Source of the DNA: CAMLKC01 sp035493555
GTDB taxonomy: Bacteria; Patescibacteriota; Saccharimonadia; Saccharimonadales; Saccharimonadaceae
DNA: 9,334 nucleotides
Assembly (NCBI GenBank): GCA_035493555.1
Contig: DATJIC010000024.1
Location: forward strand, 1-9,334
Direction of reading: 5' to 3'
Part shown: one piece after another, positions 1 to 5,061 of the stretch
Layout of the letters: each line of letters opens with the position of its first letter
Numbering within the stretch: position 1 is the first letter of the stretch
Position numbers and translations under genes: made by a program
The notes under the pieces: model-generated
The model's database searches: none
What the model was told of the DNA's origin: nothing
The model's input: only the letters and a program-made list of their open reading frames with translations

Positions 1-238
1 CGACGTTCTGTGCCCTTTCAAGCCGGTTGCGGCCAGTAATCGTATGTGCGGCAATACCAAACGCCTTAACTAAAACGGTAATAATAAGAAGCAAAAGATA
101 TATGGCGGCAGCAAGTGGGCTAAAAAGTGACAACACAACCAGCACGATGAGCATACCATAGCTCAGGAGAGCTGGAAGCATTTCAAAGAAACGATATTGC
201 TTGGTTCGCTTTTTGAGAGGAAGTTCAAGATCGATCAT
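1..238 (-). CDS. Membrane protein N-terminus, possibly family 2 glycosyltransferase (partial)
   Basis: An open frame starts at an ATG at 238 and runs leftward off the window after 79 codons. The protein opens with a short polar, basic stretch (MIDLELPLKKRTKQYRFF), then two hydrophobic helices at about residues 22-40 and 42-59, then a polar segment (TITGRNRLERAQ). From memory, this resembles the N-terminus of large membrane glycosyltransferases (family 2) found in Saccharibacteria, but no catalytic motif lies inside the window, so that assignment is tentative. The ATG is only 3 bases beyond the stop codon of the upstream gene and has no clear Shine-Dalgarno, so translation is probably coupled to that gene. 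It is likely the last visible member of the leftward transcript that starts with the tRNA pair. Confidence 0.6.
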   Translation of the reverse strand, partial: MIDLELPLKKRTKQYRFFEMLPALLSYGMLIVLVVLSLFSPLAAAIYLLLLIITVLVKAFGIAAHTITGRNRLERAQNV

Positions 239-241
239 GGA

Positions 242-616
242 TTACAGAAAGGCAACTCTTAAGACAGACCGCGCTATAAAGAACGCTACGACCAAAAGAA
301 GCAGGCTCATCCAGCCAAACAAGAAAGCGATTTGGCGGCGTCCCTGGGCATGAAGTTTGACGATAAGGGCCGTATGGATAACAGCGATAAGGCCGCCGAG
401 CGCAATAAAGTTAGCCAAATAATACCACTTCTCCCGGTAAAAACCCGTTGGGCCAAAGGCCGTATAGTGAACAGCGACCTGGAGGTCGCTTGGGCGCAAC
501 GAAATGCCAACGTAAATACAAAAGACAATACAAAGCAGAATCAGTACAATAACCATTGCCGCCAAAAGCCGGTCTTCGAGAGCTGTCTTGATGCTGGTTG
601 TAAGAGTATTTTTCAT
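242..616 (-). CDS. Small three-helix membrane protein, conserved-looking, function unknown
   Basis: This 124-residue protein has three hydrophobic segments, at about residues 19-39, 65-88 and 96-117. Between the first two is a polar loop of about 25 residues carrying RPSDLQVAVHYTAFGPTGFY and then REKWYYL, rich in aromatic and charged residues. No enzyme motif is visible. From memory, proteins with a VHYTxFGxTxFYR..KWYYL loop recur in CPR genomes, but I cannot assign a function. The start ATG is 13 bases after the encoded CCA of tRNA-Gly on the same strand. No promoter fits in that gap and no Shine-Dalgarno is seen (GGTTATAGAAATT precedes the ATG), so the message is probably made from the tRNA promoter and released by tRNA 3' processing. 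The stop is TAA, three bases before the next gene. Confidence 0.75.
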   Translation of the reverse strand: MKNTLTTSIKTALEDRLLAAMVIVLILLCIVFCIYVGISLRPSDLQVAVHYTAFGPTGFYREKWYYLANFIALGGLIAVIHTALIVKLHAQGRRQIAFLFGWMSLLLLVVAFFIARSVLRVAFL

Positions 617-629
617 AATTTCTATAACC

Positions 630-704
630 TGGTGCGGGTACAGAGAATCGAACTCTGCTCTCGACCTTGGGAAGGTCGCATATTAACCACTATACGATAC
701 CCGC
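630..704 (-). tRNA. tRNA-Gly(CCC)
   Basis: On the minus strand the sequence folds as a tRNA. The acceptor GCGGGTA (698-704) pairs perfectly with TACCCGC (634-640). The anticodon stem CGACC/GGTCG encloses the loop TTCCCAA, giving anticodon CCC (plus-strand 669-671), which reads GGG. The T arm carries GTTCGATTC. The discriminator base is A, and CCA is encoded at 630-632. It follows tRNA-Thr by 11 bases and is followed after 13 bases by a protein-coding start, so the three appear co-transcribed. Confidence 0.95.
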
Positions 705-715
705 CTATGCAAATA

Positions 716-791
716 TGGAGCCGCTGTCCGGATTTGAACCGGAGACCTACGCTTTACGAAAGCGCCGCTCTACCAGCTGAGCTACAGCGGC
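716..791 (-). tRNA. tRNA-Thr(CGT)
   Basis: Minus-strand cloverleaf. The acceptor GCCGCTG (785-791) pairs with CAGCGGC (720-726). The D arm is GCTC AGCTGGTA GAGC. The anticodon stem GCGCT/AGCGT (one G-T pair) holds the loop TTCGTAA, giving anticodon CGT (plus-strand 756-758), which reads ACG. The T arm is TCCGG TTCAAAT CCGGA. The discriminator base is T, and CCA is encoded at 716-718. It is the first gene of the leftward unit, with a TATAAT box 18 bases upstream of its 5' end. Confidence 0.95.
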
Positions 792-808
792 ATCAGTGGA
801 TCTCCGTT

Positions 809-817
809 ATTATAACA
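809..817 (-). promoter_or_regulatory. Extended -10 promoter for the tRNA-Thr/tRNA-Gly unit
   Basis: The minus strand reads TGT TATAAT: a perfect -10 hexamer (809-814) with a TGn extension (815-817). A start seven bases downstream would fall near 802, leaving an 11-base leader before the tRNA 5' end at 791. No good -35 sits at 16-18 bases (the hexamer there is about TTTATT). It is back to back with the tRNA-Asp promoter. Confidence 0.65.
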
Positions 818-840
818 GTTGTGGTACCGAAAATAAACTG

Positions 841-869
841 TTGCCAACGGGGGCGAAAACTGCTATCAT
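841..869 (+). promoter_or_regulatory. Sigma-70-type promoter for tRNA-Asp
   Basis: TTGCCA (841-846) and TATCAT (864-869) are separated by 17 bases, with a TGC extension just before the -10 box. The predicted start near 876 is about 6 bases before the tRNA 5' end at 882. This is the best complete two-element promoter in the window. Confidence 0.75.
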
Positions 870-881
870 GTTGAAAGCTGT

Positions 882-957
882 GGGCTCGTAGTGAAGGGGT
901 TATCACGCCTCCCTGTCACGGAGGAGATCGCCGGTTCAAATCCGGTCGAGCCCGCCA
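882..957 (+). tRNA. tRNA-Asp(GTC)
   Basis: Plus-strand cloverleaf. The acceptor GGGCTCG (882-888) pairs with CGAGCCC (947-953). The anticodon stem CCTCC/GGAGG encloses the loop CTGTCAC, giving anticodon GTC at 915-917. The T arm is GCCGG TTCAAAT CCGGT. The discriminator is G954, the expected identity base for aspartate tRNA, and CCA is encoded at 955-957. It has its own promoter upstream and an intrinsic terminator directly downstream, so it is an independent unit. Confidence 0.97.
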
Positions 958-967
958 AGAAATTATT

Positions 968-999
968 AAAATTACTCCTTTTAAAGGGGTAATTTTTTT
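968..999 (+). terminator. Rho-independent terminator after tRNA-Asp
   Basis: A stem of about 11 base pairs (968-978 with 986-996, one T-G pair) has a 7-base loop, and its 3' arm runs into a T tract ending at 999. It begins 10 bases after the tRNA CCA and separates the tRNA from the pyrB promoter. Confidence 0.85.
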
Positions 1000-1016
1000 A
1001 TTCGCACGCACATCAC

Positions 1017-1044
1017 TTGCAAAATACATCAAACCAGTTATGCT
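1017..1044 (+). promoter_or_regulatory. Promoter for pyrB
   Basis: TTGCAA (1017-1022) and TATGCT (1039-1044) are spaced by 16 bases. The predicted start near 1051 gives a 19-base leader that contains the pyrB Shine-Dalgarno (AAGGAGGGG, 1059-1067). No attenuator or riboswitch fits in so short a leader, so classical pyrimidine attenuation is not visible. Confidence 0.65.
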
Positions 1045-1069
1045 AAGGGGAAAGTAACAAGGAGGGGCA

Positions 1070-2005
1070 ATGCGACACATTCTCAGGGCAGATCAGTTCG
1101 ATCATAACGAACTGGCGCGGCTATTTGGCCGCGCTATTTTTTTTATGGAACAGGATCAACACATAAAAACACGCCGTAACACCTTAAAATTACATCAGGG
1201 TCGTATTATGATATCGATGTTCTATGAGCCTTCTACCCGGACGCGCTTTAGTTTTGAAATTGCAGCCGCCAAACTTGGCATGGCTGTTATCGGCACCGAA
1301 AACGCCGCCGAGTTTTCATCGGCCGCCAAAGGTGAAACTATCGAGGACACCGTACGCGTGCTCAACGAGTACGGTGTCGATGCGATCTGCATGCGCACTA
1401 AAGAAGACGGTCATGCGGCACGCGCCGCCGCGGTAAGTAACGTTGCTATCATTAACGGCGGCGATGGCAAAGCAGAGCACCCTACCCAGGCCGTTCTTGA
1501 TGCCTATACGATTTACCAGCAGTTTGGACGGCTCGACACCTTACGAGTGGTTATGGGAGGAGACCTAGCTCATGGCCGGACCGTCCGTTCCCTTGCCAAG
1601 CTGCTCTCTACCTACAAAAATAATCACATCGTCTTTATCTCAACGCCCGAACTTCAGATGAGTGCAGACGTCTTGATGTATTTGGATAAGAACGGTACCA
1701 CCTACGAACAAACGGACGACATCAAGAAAGCTTTTACCGATGCAGATGTCGTTTACTGGACACGGCTGCAGCTGGAACGGCATAGTGACGCAAAGCTGGC
1801 GCACGGCGCACAGGCATTCACAATCAACAAGTCGACGCTGCGTTATCTTCCGAAAAAAGCGATCATCATGCATCCGCTCCCCCGGGTTAATGAGATTACA
1901 GCGGAAGTCGACAAGGACCCGCGCGCTGTTTACTTTAAACAGGCTGGTAACGGGCTATACGTTCGTATGGCTATGCTCGACGCTATACTTAAAGAGCTCC
2001 CGTAG
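1070..2005 (+). CDS. pyrB: Aspartate carbamoyltransferase, catalytic chain
   Basis: This cytosolic enzyme joins carbamoyl phosphate and aspartate to give carbamoyl-aspartate, the committed step of pyrimidine synthesis. Length (311 residues) is normal for the catalytic chain. Visible active-site elements are the carbamoyl-phosphate loop STRTR (55-59), the SSAAKGET segment with the lysine contributed to the neighbouring subunit's site (K87), R109, HPTQ (137-140), the aspartate-binding R232/Q234 (TRLQLER) and HPLPR (268-272). The residue before the catalytic lysine is Ala, where E. coli has a second Lys. STRTR and the aspartate-site motifs rule out ornithine carbamoyltransferase. The ATG at 1070 has a strong Shine-Dalgarno 2-4 bases away. 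It has no pyrimidine neighbours (pyrI, pyrC, carAB) here and is transcribed alone. The stop TAG lies at the apex of the hairpin shared with the converging sod gene. Confidence 0.97.
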   Translation: MRHILRADQFDHNELARLFGRAIFFMEQDQHIKTRRNTLKLHQGRIMISMFYEPSTRTRFSFEIAAAKLGMAVIGTENAAEFSSAAKGETIEDTVRVLNEYGVDAICMRTKEDGHAARAAAVSNVAIINGGDGKAEHPTQAVLDAYTIYQQFGRLDTLRVVMGGDLAHGRTVRSLAKLLSTYKNNHIVFISTPELQMSADVLMYLDKNGTTYEQTDDIKKAFTDADVVYWTRLQLERHSDAKLAHGAQAFTINKSTLRYLPKKAIIMHPLPRVNEITAEVDKDPRAVYFKQAGNGLYVRMAMLDAILKELP

Positions 2006-2013
2006 GAGCTCTT
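1992..2013. terminator. Shared hairpin between convergent pyrB and sod
   Basis: A perfect 9-base-pair stem (1992-2000 with 2005-2013) with the 4-base loop CGTA. The pyrB stop codon (2003-2005) is in the loop and first stem pair, and the sod stop begins at 2016. Neither side has a long T tract (minus strand TTTAAG, plus strand TTACCTATTT), so it is a weak intrinsic terminator or a 3'-end protecting structure serving both transcripts. Confidence 0.55.
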
Positions 2014-2015
2014 AC

Positions 2016-2612
2016 CTATTTCTGCTCGTAGCGCTGCTGGACAAAATCCCAGTTAACCACGTTCCACCACGCTTTGACGTAATCGTCACGCTTGTTTTTA
2101 TAATCAAGGTAATACGCATGCTCCCAGACATCCAGGCCAAGAATCGGTGCATCTAGGCCCTGCATGATCGGCGTGTCTTGGTTTGGTGTTGTAATAATGT
2201 CTAAATTAGGCTGAAGCCATGCCCAACCACTACCAAACACACCAAGGGATTTAGTTGTAAATTCATCTACGAATCCCTGAAAGCTACCGTACTTCTCGGT
2301 AATTTGCTTGGCTAAGTCGCCGGTTGGTTCTCCACCTCCATCAGGCGACATCCACTGCCAGAACAGCGAATGATTATAGTGGCCACCACCATGATTCCGG
2401 ACTGCCGCCTGGACGGCTTCAGGGAGTATTGCTAAATCACTCAGCATGCTTTCGAGCGGCCGCTCGCGGAGTGCTGGAGCCGCGTCAATTGCCGCATTGA
2501 GCTTGTCGACATAAGCCTGGTGGTGCTTATCGTGGTGGAGTTTCATGATGTCTCCGCTAATATACTTGCCTAACTGGTCGTAGCCGTATGGCAGTGCTGG
2601 TACGCTAAACAT
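2016..2612 (-). CDS. sodA: Superoxide dismutase, Mn/Fe family
   Basis: Converts superoxide to oxygen and hydrogen peroxide. The 198-residue length is typical. Metal ligands are visible: H26 in LHHDKHHQAY, H81 in NHSLFW, and D161 and H165 in LDVWEHAYY. The second-shell Tyr34, GSGWAW (127-132) and WNVVNWD (183-189) are also present. Gly77 together with Gln145 in NQDTP is the arrangement seen in manganese enzymes rather than typical iron ones, so Mn or cambialistic use is likely; sequence alone cannot settle this. There is no signal peptide, so it is cytosolic. The ATG at 2612 has AGGAGG (2617-2622) 4 bases away, and this site overlaps the TAG stop of the upstream gene, which argues for operon expression with coupled translation. 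It is the last gene of the PH/SurA-like/SOD operon. Confidence 0.97.
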   Translation of the reverse strand: MFSVPALPYGYDQLGKYISGDIMKLHHDKHHQAYVDKLNAAIDAAPALRERPLESMLSDLAILPEAVQAAVRNHGGGHYNHSLFWQWMSPDGGGEPTGDLAKQITEKYGSFQGFVDEFTTKSLGVFGSGWAWLQPNLDIITTPNQDTPIMQGLDAPILGLDVWEHAYYLDYKNKRDDYVKAWWNVVNWDFVQQRYEQK

Positions 2613-2620
2613 AAAACCTC

Positions 2621-3679
2621 CTATTTTTTAATTGGCTGACTATCGACGCTTGGAATAGAGATGTACTCGTGAATCTTATTATCCTTCTTAAGCGCCGCAA
2701 GCTTTTCACTGAATGCCGTGAGTGGAATGCGGATATACTGGTAGTTGATTTGCGTATCGTTCTTTTCAATAAGTCGAACAAAGTAGTAGCCGTCGCCTGT
2801 TGTCGTTTTAATAACAGATGAAGCTTGGCCCTTCCTCAAGGCTGCGGCAGCCGCACTAAGCCCGCCATCGCTATTGGCAAGCGGTACCATACCGGAGACG
2901 CCGACCGTCACCTTAGCGTTCCCCTCACCGCCGAGTGCAGCGGCAATCTTAGTAAAGTCAGCGCCTTTAGCGTTAACCAGCGACGCCGCCTTGTCTGCCT
3001 GCTGCTTTGCCGTCGTATCGATAGCGTACGATACAGCCTTGAGAATAAGCTTGTTTTTAATAGCCTGGCGGTATTCATCTGGCGCCCAGCCTAGAATATT
3101 GAGCGTTGAAGCGTCGTACGTTTCCTGCGATATACGTCCGCTAGAAGTGTTAAGTTGTTGCTTAACGGTATTCTCAACATCTTGGTCGCTGATAGATATA
3201 TTCATTTCGCGGGCTAATTTTGCTGCGTAGGCATCTGCAATGGCATTGTCCATATTTTTGCGTTTATAGTAATCAAGCTGACGCTTACCGTCCTCACTAC
3301 TAAGATTGACCTGCTCGCTTTGCTGCAGATAGTGCGCCGAACTATTAAGATACATGAGATACGAACTATAGCGAACGGATTCGCCATCAACCGATGCCGC
3401 AGAAAGCGGCAAGACACGTGTTACGCGGTAGAAAAACGAGCTGGAGTTTTGCACGATATACAGCTGCCACCACCCCACAACCGCAAGAAGCACCAGAGTG
3501 ACGAGAGTGACGATAATCGTATTGAACACGAGCTTGTGCCGTGCATACTGCATAGGATACTTAAAGCGTCGGCCTCCAGCAAGGATACGTTCGCGGTGTT
3601 CAGCGACAGTCTCGTTTGTAATGCGAGAAGGTGCTGTTTTTTGCGCTTCTTTACGTTTTTTAAACGGTAGCTTCTTCAT
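2621..3679 (-). CDS. Membrane-anchored SurA/parvulin-like folding protein
   Basis: The protein (352 residues from the ATG at 3679) has a basic cytoplasmic N-terminus of about 50 residues, one hydrophobic helix (about residues 51-73) and a large extracellular part. The latter has a helical SurA-N-like region (roughly 105-215: YSSYLMYLNSS, AYAAKLAREMNISISDQDVE) and a parvulin-like segment (about 220-305: GADFTKIAAAL, SGMVPLANSDGG, LRKGQASSVIKTTTGDGYYFV). Such proteins act as exported folding helpers. The His normally in the final GYH strand is replaced by Tyr (GDGYYF), and the first strand lacks its usual His, so isomerase activity is doubtful and a chaperone role is more plausible. A GTG at 3694 in frame could start five codons earlier, but AAGGAG (3683-3688) sits 3 bases before the ATG at 3679, so I chose the ATG. 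It overlaps the end of the PH-domain gene by 20 bases. Confidence 0.8.
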   Translation of the reverse strand: MKKLPFKKRKEAQKTAPSRITNETVAEHRERILAGGRRFKYPMQYARHKLVFNTIIVTLVTLVLLAVVGWWQLYIVQNSSSFFYRVTRVLPLSAASVDGESVRYSSYLMYLNSSAHYLQQSEQVNLSSEDGKRQLDYYKRKNMDNAIADAYAAKLAREMNISISDQDVENTVKQQLNTSSGRISQETYDASTLNILGWAPDEYRQAIKNKLILKAVSYAIDTTAKQQADKAASLVNAKGADFTKIAAALGGEGNAKVTVGVSGMVPLANSDGGLSAAAAALRKGQASSVIKTTTGDGYYFVRLIEKNDTQINYQYIRIPLTAFSEKLAALKKDNKIHEYISIPSVDSQPIKK

Positions 3680-4199
3680 AGTCTCCTTGTTCACCGGCTA
3701 TAGCGGCCGATACAGCGTCCTGTAATTTGTTATAAATTTCATCCGGATGCTCGACCTTATGGATAACAAGGTCTCCAACGAGAGTCTGGATAACGATCGT
3801 GCCGTACCCAAAAATCTCACCGGAAAGTCCTGGTACATTATAGCTTATGTTTTGGATCTTTGACAGCCTGAGCTCGACAACGTTTTTACCAAAGAAACCC
3901 TTTTGGGTGATTTGCCGGATTCTCTGATCGGTCACAATATAGACCGTAAAATACCACATAATAAAGTGATACGAAAAAAGCAACAGCCCGATAACCAGGC
4001 CGGCCACCGGCAGAAGAAATAGTTCGAGGTTAGTTTGCCAGATAAGCGGGGGTATTGAGCTAAGGGAAAAAGGTATCACCAGAAGATAAAACCCTTTGCG
4101 CATAGAGATCATATGACGCCTAAATACGAAAAGCAGCTGCTCACCATCGCGCTGCCCGTCAAAGTCGAGCTGTTGCCCGGATGCATCTTTTTTGGCCAT
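3660..4199 (-). CDS. PH-domain (bPH2/YdbS-like) membrane protein
   Basis: A 179-residue protein: polar N-terminus, two hydrophobic helices (about 36-54 and 58-80), then a cytoplasmic bacterial PH-like domain (about 83-165) with YIVTDQRIRQITQKGFFGK, ELRLSKIQNISY and FGYGTIVIQT. This order matches the bPH2/YdbS family, whose biochemical role is poorly known. The frame is open further upstream to 4310, but that extension would run through the tRNA-Arg and its terminator, so it is rejected. The ATG at 4199 is exactly where transcription should begin from the TATAAT box at 4206-4211 and has no Shine-Dalgarno, so the message appears leaderless. A second ATG two codons upstream (4205) would lie before the predicted start site. 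First gene of the operon with the SurA-like protein and SOD. Confidence 0.85.
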   Translation of the reverse strand: MAKKDASGQQLDFDGQRDGEQLLFVFRRHMISMRKGFYLLVIPFSLSSIPPLIWQTNLELFLLPVAGLVIGLLLFSYHFIMWYFTVYIVTDQRIRQITQKGFFGKNVVELRLSKIQNISYNVPGLSGEIFGYGTIVIQTLVGDLVIHKVEHPDEIYNKLQDAVSAAIAGEQGDYEEATV

Positions 4200-4205
4200 G
4201 AGCAT

Positions 4206-4214
4206 ATTATAGCA
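4206..4214 (-). promoter_or_regulatory. Extended -10 promoter placing the start on the PH gene ATG
   Basis: The minus strand reads TGC TATAAT, a perfect extended -10 box. Taking the hexamer as -12 to -7 puts +1 at 4199, the A of the ATG. No -35 match is found at 16-18 bases (GGGTGA, CGGGTG, CCGGGT). The box lies between the tRNA-Arg terminator and the coding sequence and is the only promoter candidate for the three-gene operon. Confidence 0.7.
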
Positions 4215-4244
4215 AATAACGGACAAATCACCCGGGAGCCTATG

Positions 4245-4278
4245 TAAAATGCCAGACATAAACCTGTCTGGCATTTTA
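4245..4278 (-). terminator. Terminator after tRNA-Arg
   Basis: A perfect 14-base-pair inverted repeat (4245-4258 with 4265-4278) has a 6-base loop. Its core is GCCAGACA/TGTCTGGC, flanked by A and T runs so that either strand ends in TTTT. It starts 2 bases after the encoded CCA of tRNA-Arg and insulates the PH gene promoter from the tRNA. Confidence 0.85.
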
Positions 4279-4280
4279 GA

Positions 4281-4357
4281 TGGTACCCCGGGCGGGAGTC
4301 GAACCTGCAACCTTTTCCTTAGGACGGAACTGCTCTATCCAATTGAGCTACCGAGGC
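4281..4357 (-). tRNA. tRNA-Arg(CCT)
   Basis: Minus-strand cloverleaf. The acceptor GCCTCGG (4351-4357) pairs with CCGGGGT (4285-4291), with two G-T pairs. The D arm is GCTC/GAGC. The loop GTCCTAA gives anticodon CCT (plus-strand 4321-4323), which reads AGG. The discriminator is A and CCA is encoded at 4281-4283. Two oddities: the middle pair of the T stem (GCAGG/CCCGC) is an A-C mismatch, and the outer pair of the anticodon stem (GTTCC/GGAAA) is G-A. The overall pattern and context (promoter, terminator) still support a working gene. Confidence 0.9.
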
Positions 4358-4368
4358 GCACCAGGGTT

Positions 4369-4377
4369 AGTATACCA
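4369..4377 (-). promoter_or_regulatory. Extended -10 promoter for tRNA-Arg
   Basis: The minus strand reads TGG TATACT, with the hexamer at 4369-4374. The predicted start near 4362 leaves a 5-base leader before the tRNA 5' end. The -35 position falls in the ndk terminator hairpin and has no consensus match. Confidence 0.6.
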
Positions 4378-4378
4378 T

Positions 4379-4408
4379 ATAAAATCAGCGGCCCGGAGAC
4401 CGCTGATT
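4379..4408 (-). terminator. Terminator after ndk
   Basis: A perfect 9-base-pair stem (4383-4391 with 4400-4408: AATCAGCGG/CCGCTGATT) has an 8-base loop, followed on the minus strand by TT and then ATAT. The T tract is short, so termination may be partial. It begins 14 bases after the ndk stop codon and directly precedes the tRNA-Arg promoter. Confidence 0.65.
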
Positions 4409-4422
4409 GATTTGTACGTCTC

Positions 4423-4947
4423 CTAAGACGCTTTCTTTTTACCTGGCATAGGCTGGGTAAAGTATTCGTGAACCGTCTGATAGTCAGCGTAGATCTCTCC
4501 GTTAGAGAACCAGTGCTTGATTTCCTGCGTTGCTTCGTCAACATCACCTGAGGCGTGAAGAATGGTAGGAAGCGCAACGTTATGAGCATTAACGTGGTCG
4601 AGGCTGGCGTGAGCGTAGTCGCCCCGGATTGTTCCTGGAGCTGCTTCATTAGTACTCGTTGCCCCTACCATCTTCCGGACCAAGGCAACCGCACCAACGC
4701 CTTCAAGCACCATGGCAATCACGGGACCCTCCTGCATGGCACCAAGTTGTACTTTAAATTGCGCCTCGCCACGACGCGAAACCATCTTGCCGATCGTTTC
4801 GTAGTGGTGGTAATAATGCGCCTCGTCAGGGTTAAGCATTTTCATGCCGATAATTTTTAGACCCACTTTTTCGAATCGGCTAAGGACTTCTCCGACGATA
4901 CCGCGCTGGACAGCATCTGGCTTAAAAATAACCAGTGTTCGTTCCAT
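4423..4947 (-). CDS. ndk: Nucleoside diphosphate kinase with an insert before the active site
   Basis: Transfers the terminal phosphate between nucleoside triphosphates and diphosphates through a phospho-histidine. The 174-residue length exceeds the usual 130-155. Recognisable parts are TLVIFKPDAVQRG with the phosphate-binding Lys9, the R91-containing RKMVGATSTNEAAPGTIRGD (R108) and the active-site H131 in LHASGDVDEA followed by EIKHWF. Between RGDYAH and the active-site His is an extra stretch of roughly 12-15 residues (ASLDHVNAHNVALP), and a C-terminal tail ends in PGKKKAS. The Asn normally three residues before the catalytic His (NxxH) is Thr here (TILH). The HASGD form resembles archaeal-like rather than typical bacterial HGSDS. 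The ATG at 4947 has GGAG 8 bases away. Cytosolic; single-gene unit divergent from the recombinase. Confidence 0.95.
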   Translation of the reverse strand: MERTLVIFKPDAVQRGIVGEVLSRFEKVGLKIIGMKMLNPDEAHYYHHYETIGKMVSRRGEAQFKVQLGAMQEGPVIAMVLEGVGAVALVRKMVGATSTNEAAPGTIRGDYAHASLDHVNAHNVALPTILHASGDVDEATQEIKHWFSNGEIYADYQTVHEYFTQPMPGKKKAS

Positions 4948-4977
4948 GATGTATTCTCCTTTTTTTGTAATGGCCTT

Positions 4978-4986
4978 ATTTTATCA
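4978..4986 (-). promoter_or_regulatory. Extended -10 promoter for ndk
   Basis: The minus strand reads TGA TAAAAT, with the hexamer at 4978-4983. The predicted start near 4971 gives a leader of about 24 bases holding the ribosome site AAGGAGA (4955-4961). No -35 match is seen at 16-18 bases. The divergent recombinase promoter is 67 bases away. Confidence 0.5.
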
Positions 4987-5049
4987 AAAGTCCCGCCATA
5001 AGGATAGTCGCCGGAGACCCTTGGAGTATTCAAGCTGCCCTATCTGGGT

Positions 5050-5055
5050 TATGCT
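5050..5055 (+). promoter_or_regulatory. -10 box placing the start on the recombinase ATG
   Basis: TATGCT at 5050-5055, in the context GTTATGCTA, is the same -10 sequence as upstream of pyrB. With the hexamer at -12 to -7, +1 falls on 5062, the A of the recombinase ATG. No -35 consensus lies at 16-18 bases (TATTCA is the nearest hexamer), and there is no TGn extension. Confidence 0.5.
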
Positions 5056-5061
5056 AGAAGC

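Noticed and set aside
332..874. Open frame of 180 codons on the plus strand
   Set aside because: It runs antisense to the membrane protein gene and straight through the tRNA-Gly and tRNA-Thr genes; it has no ribosome site and no recognisable protein features.
1045..1069. Pyrimidine attenuator or riboswitch in the pyrB leader
   Set aside because: The predicted leader is only about 19 bases and holds just the Shine-Dalgarno; the hairpin further upstream is the tRNA-Asp terminator.
1740..2156. Open frame of 138 codons across the pyrB/sod junction
   Set aside because: It is out of frame with pyrB and antisense to sod, both of which are unmistakable enzymes.
3680..3694. GTG at 3694 as start of the SurA-like protein
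   Set aside because: Its codons contain the AAGGAG that serves the ATG at 3679, and it adds only five residues without support.
4200..4310. N-terminal extension of the PH-domain protein to an ATG at 4310
   Set aside because: The extension would translate part of tRNA-Arg, its terminator and the promoter; the ATG at 4199 fits the promoter and the family's usual start.
4335..4649. Open frame of 104 codons on the minus strand
   Set aside because: It lies in another frame of ndk and extends into the tRNA-Arg promoter and tRNA; composition is Arg/Thr/Ser-rich noise.
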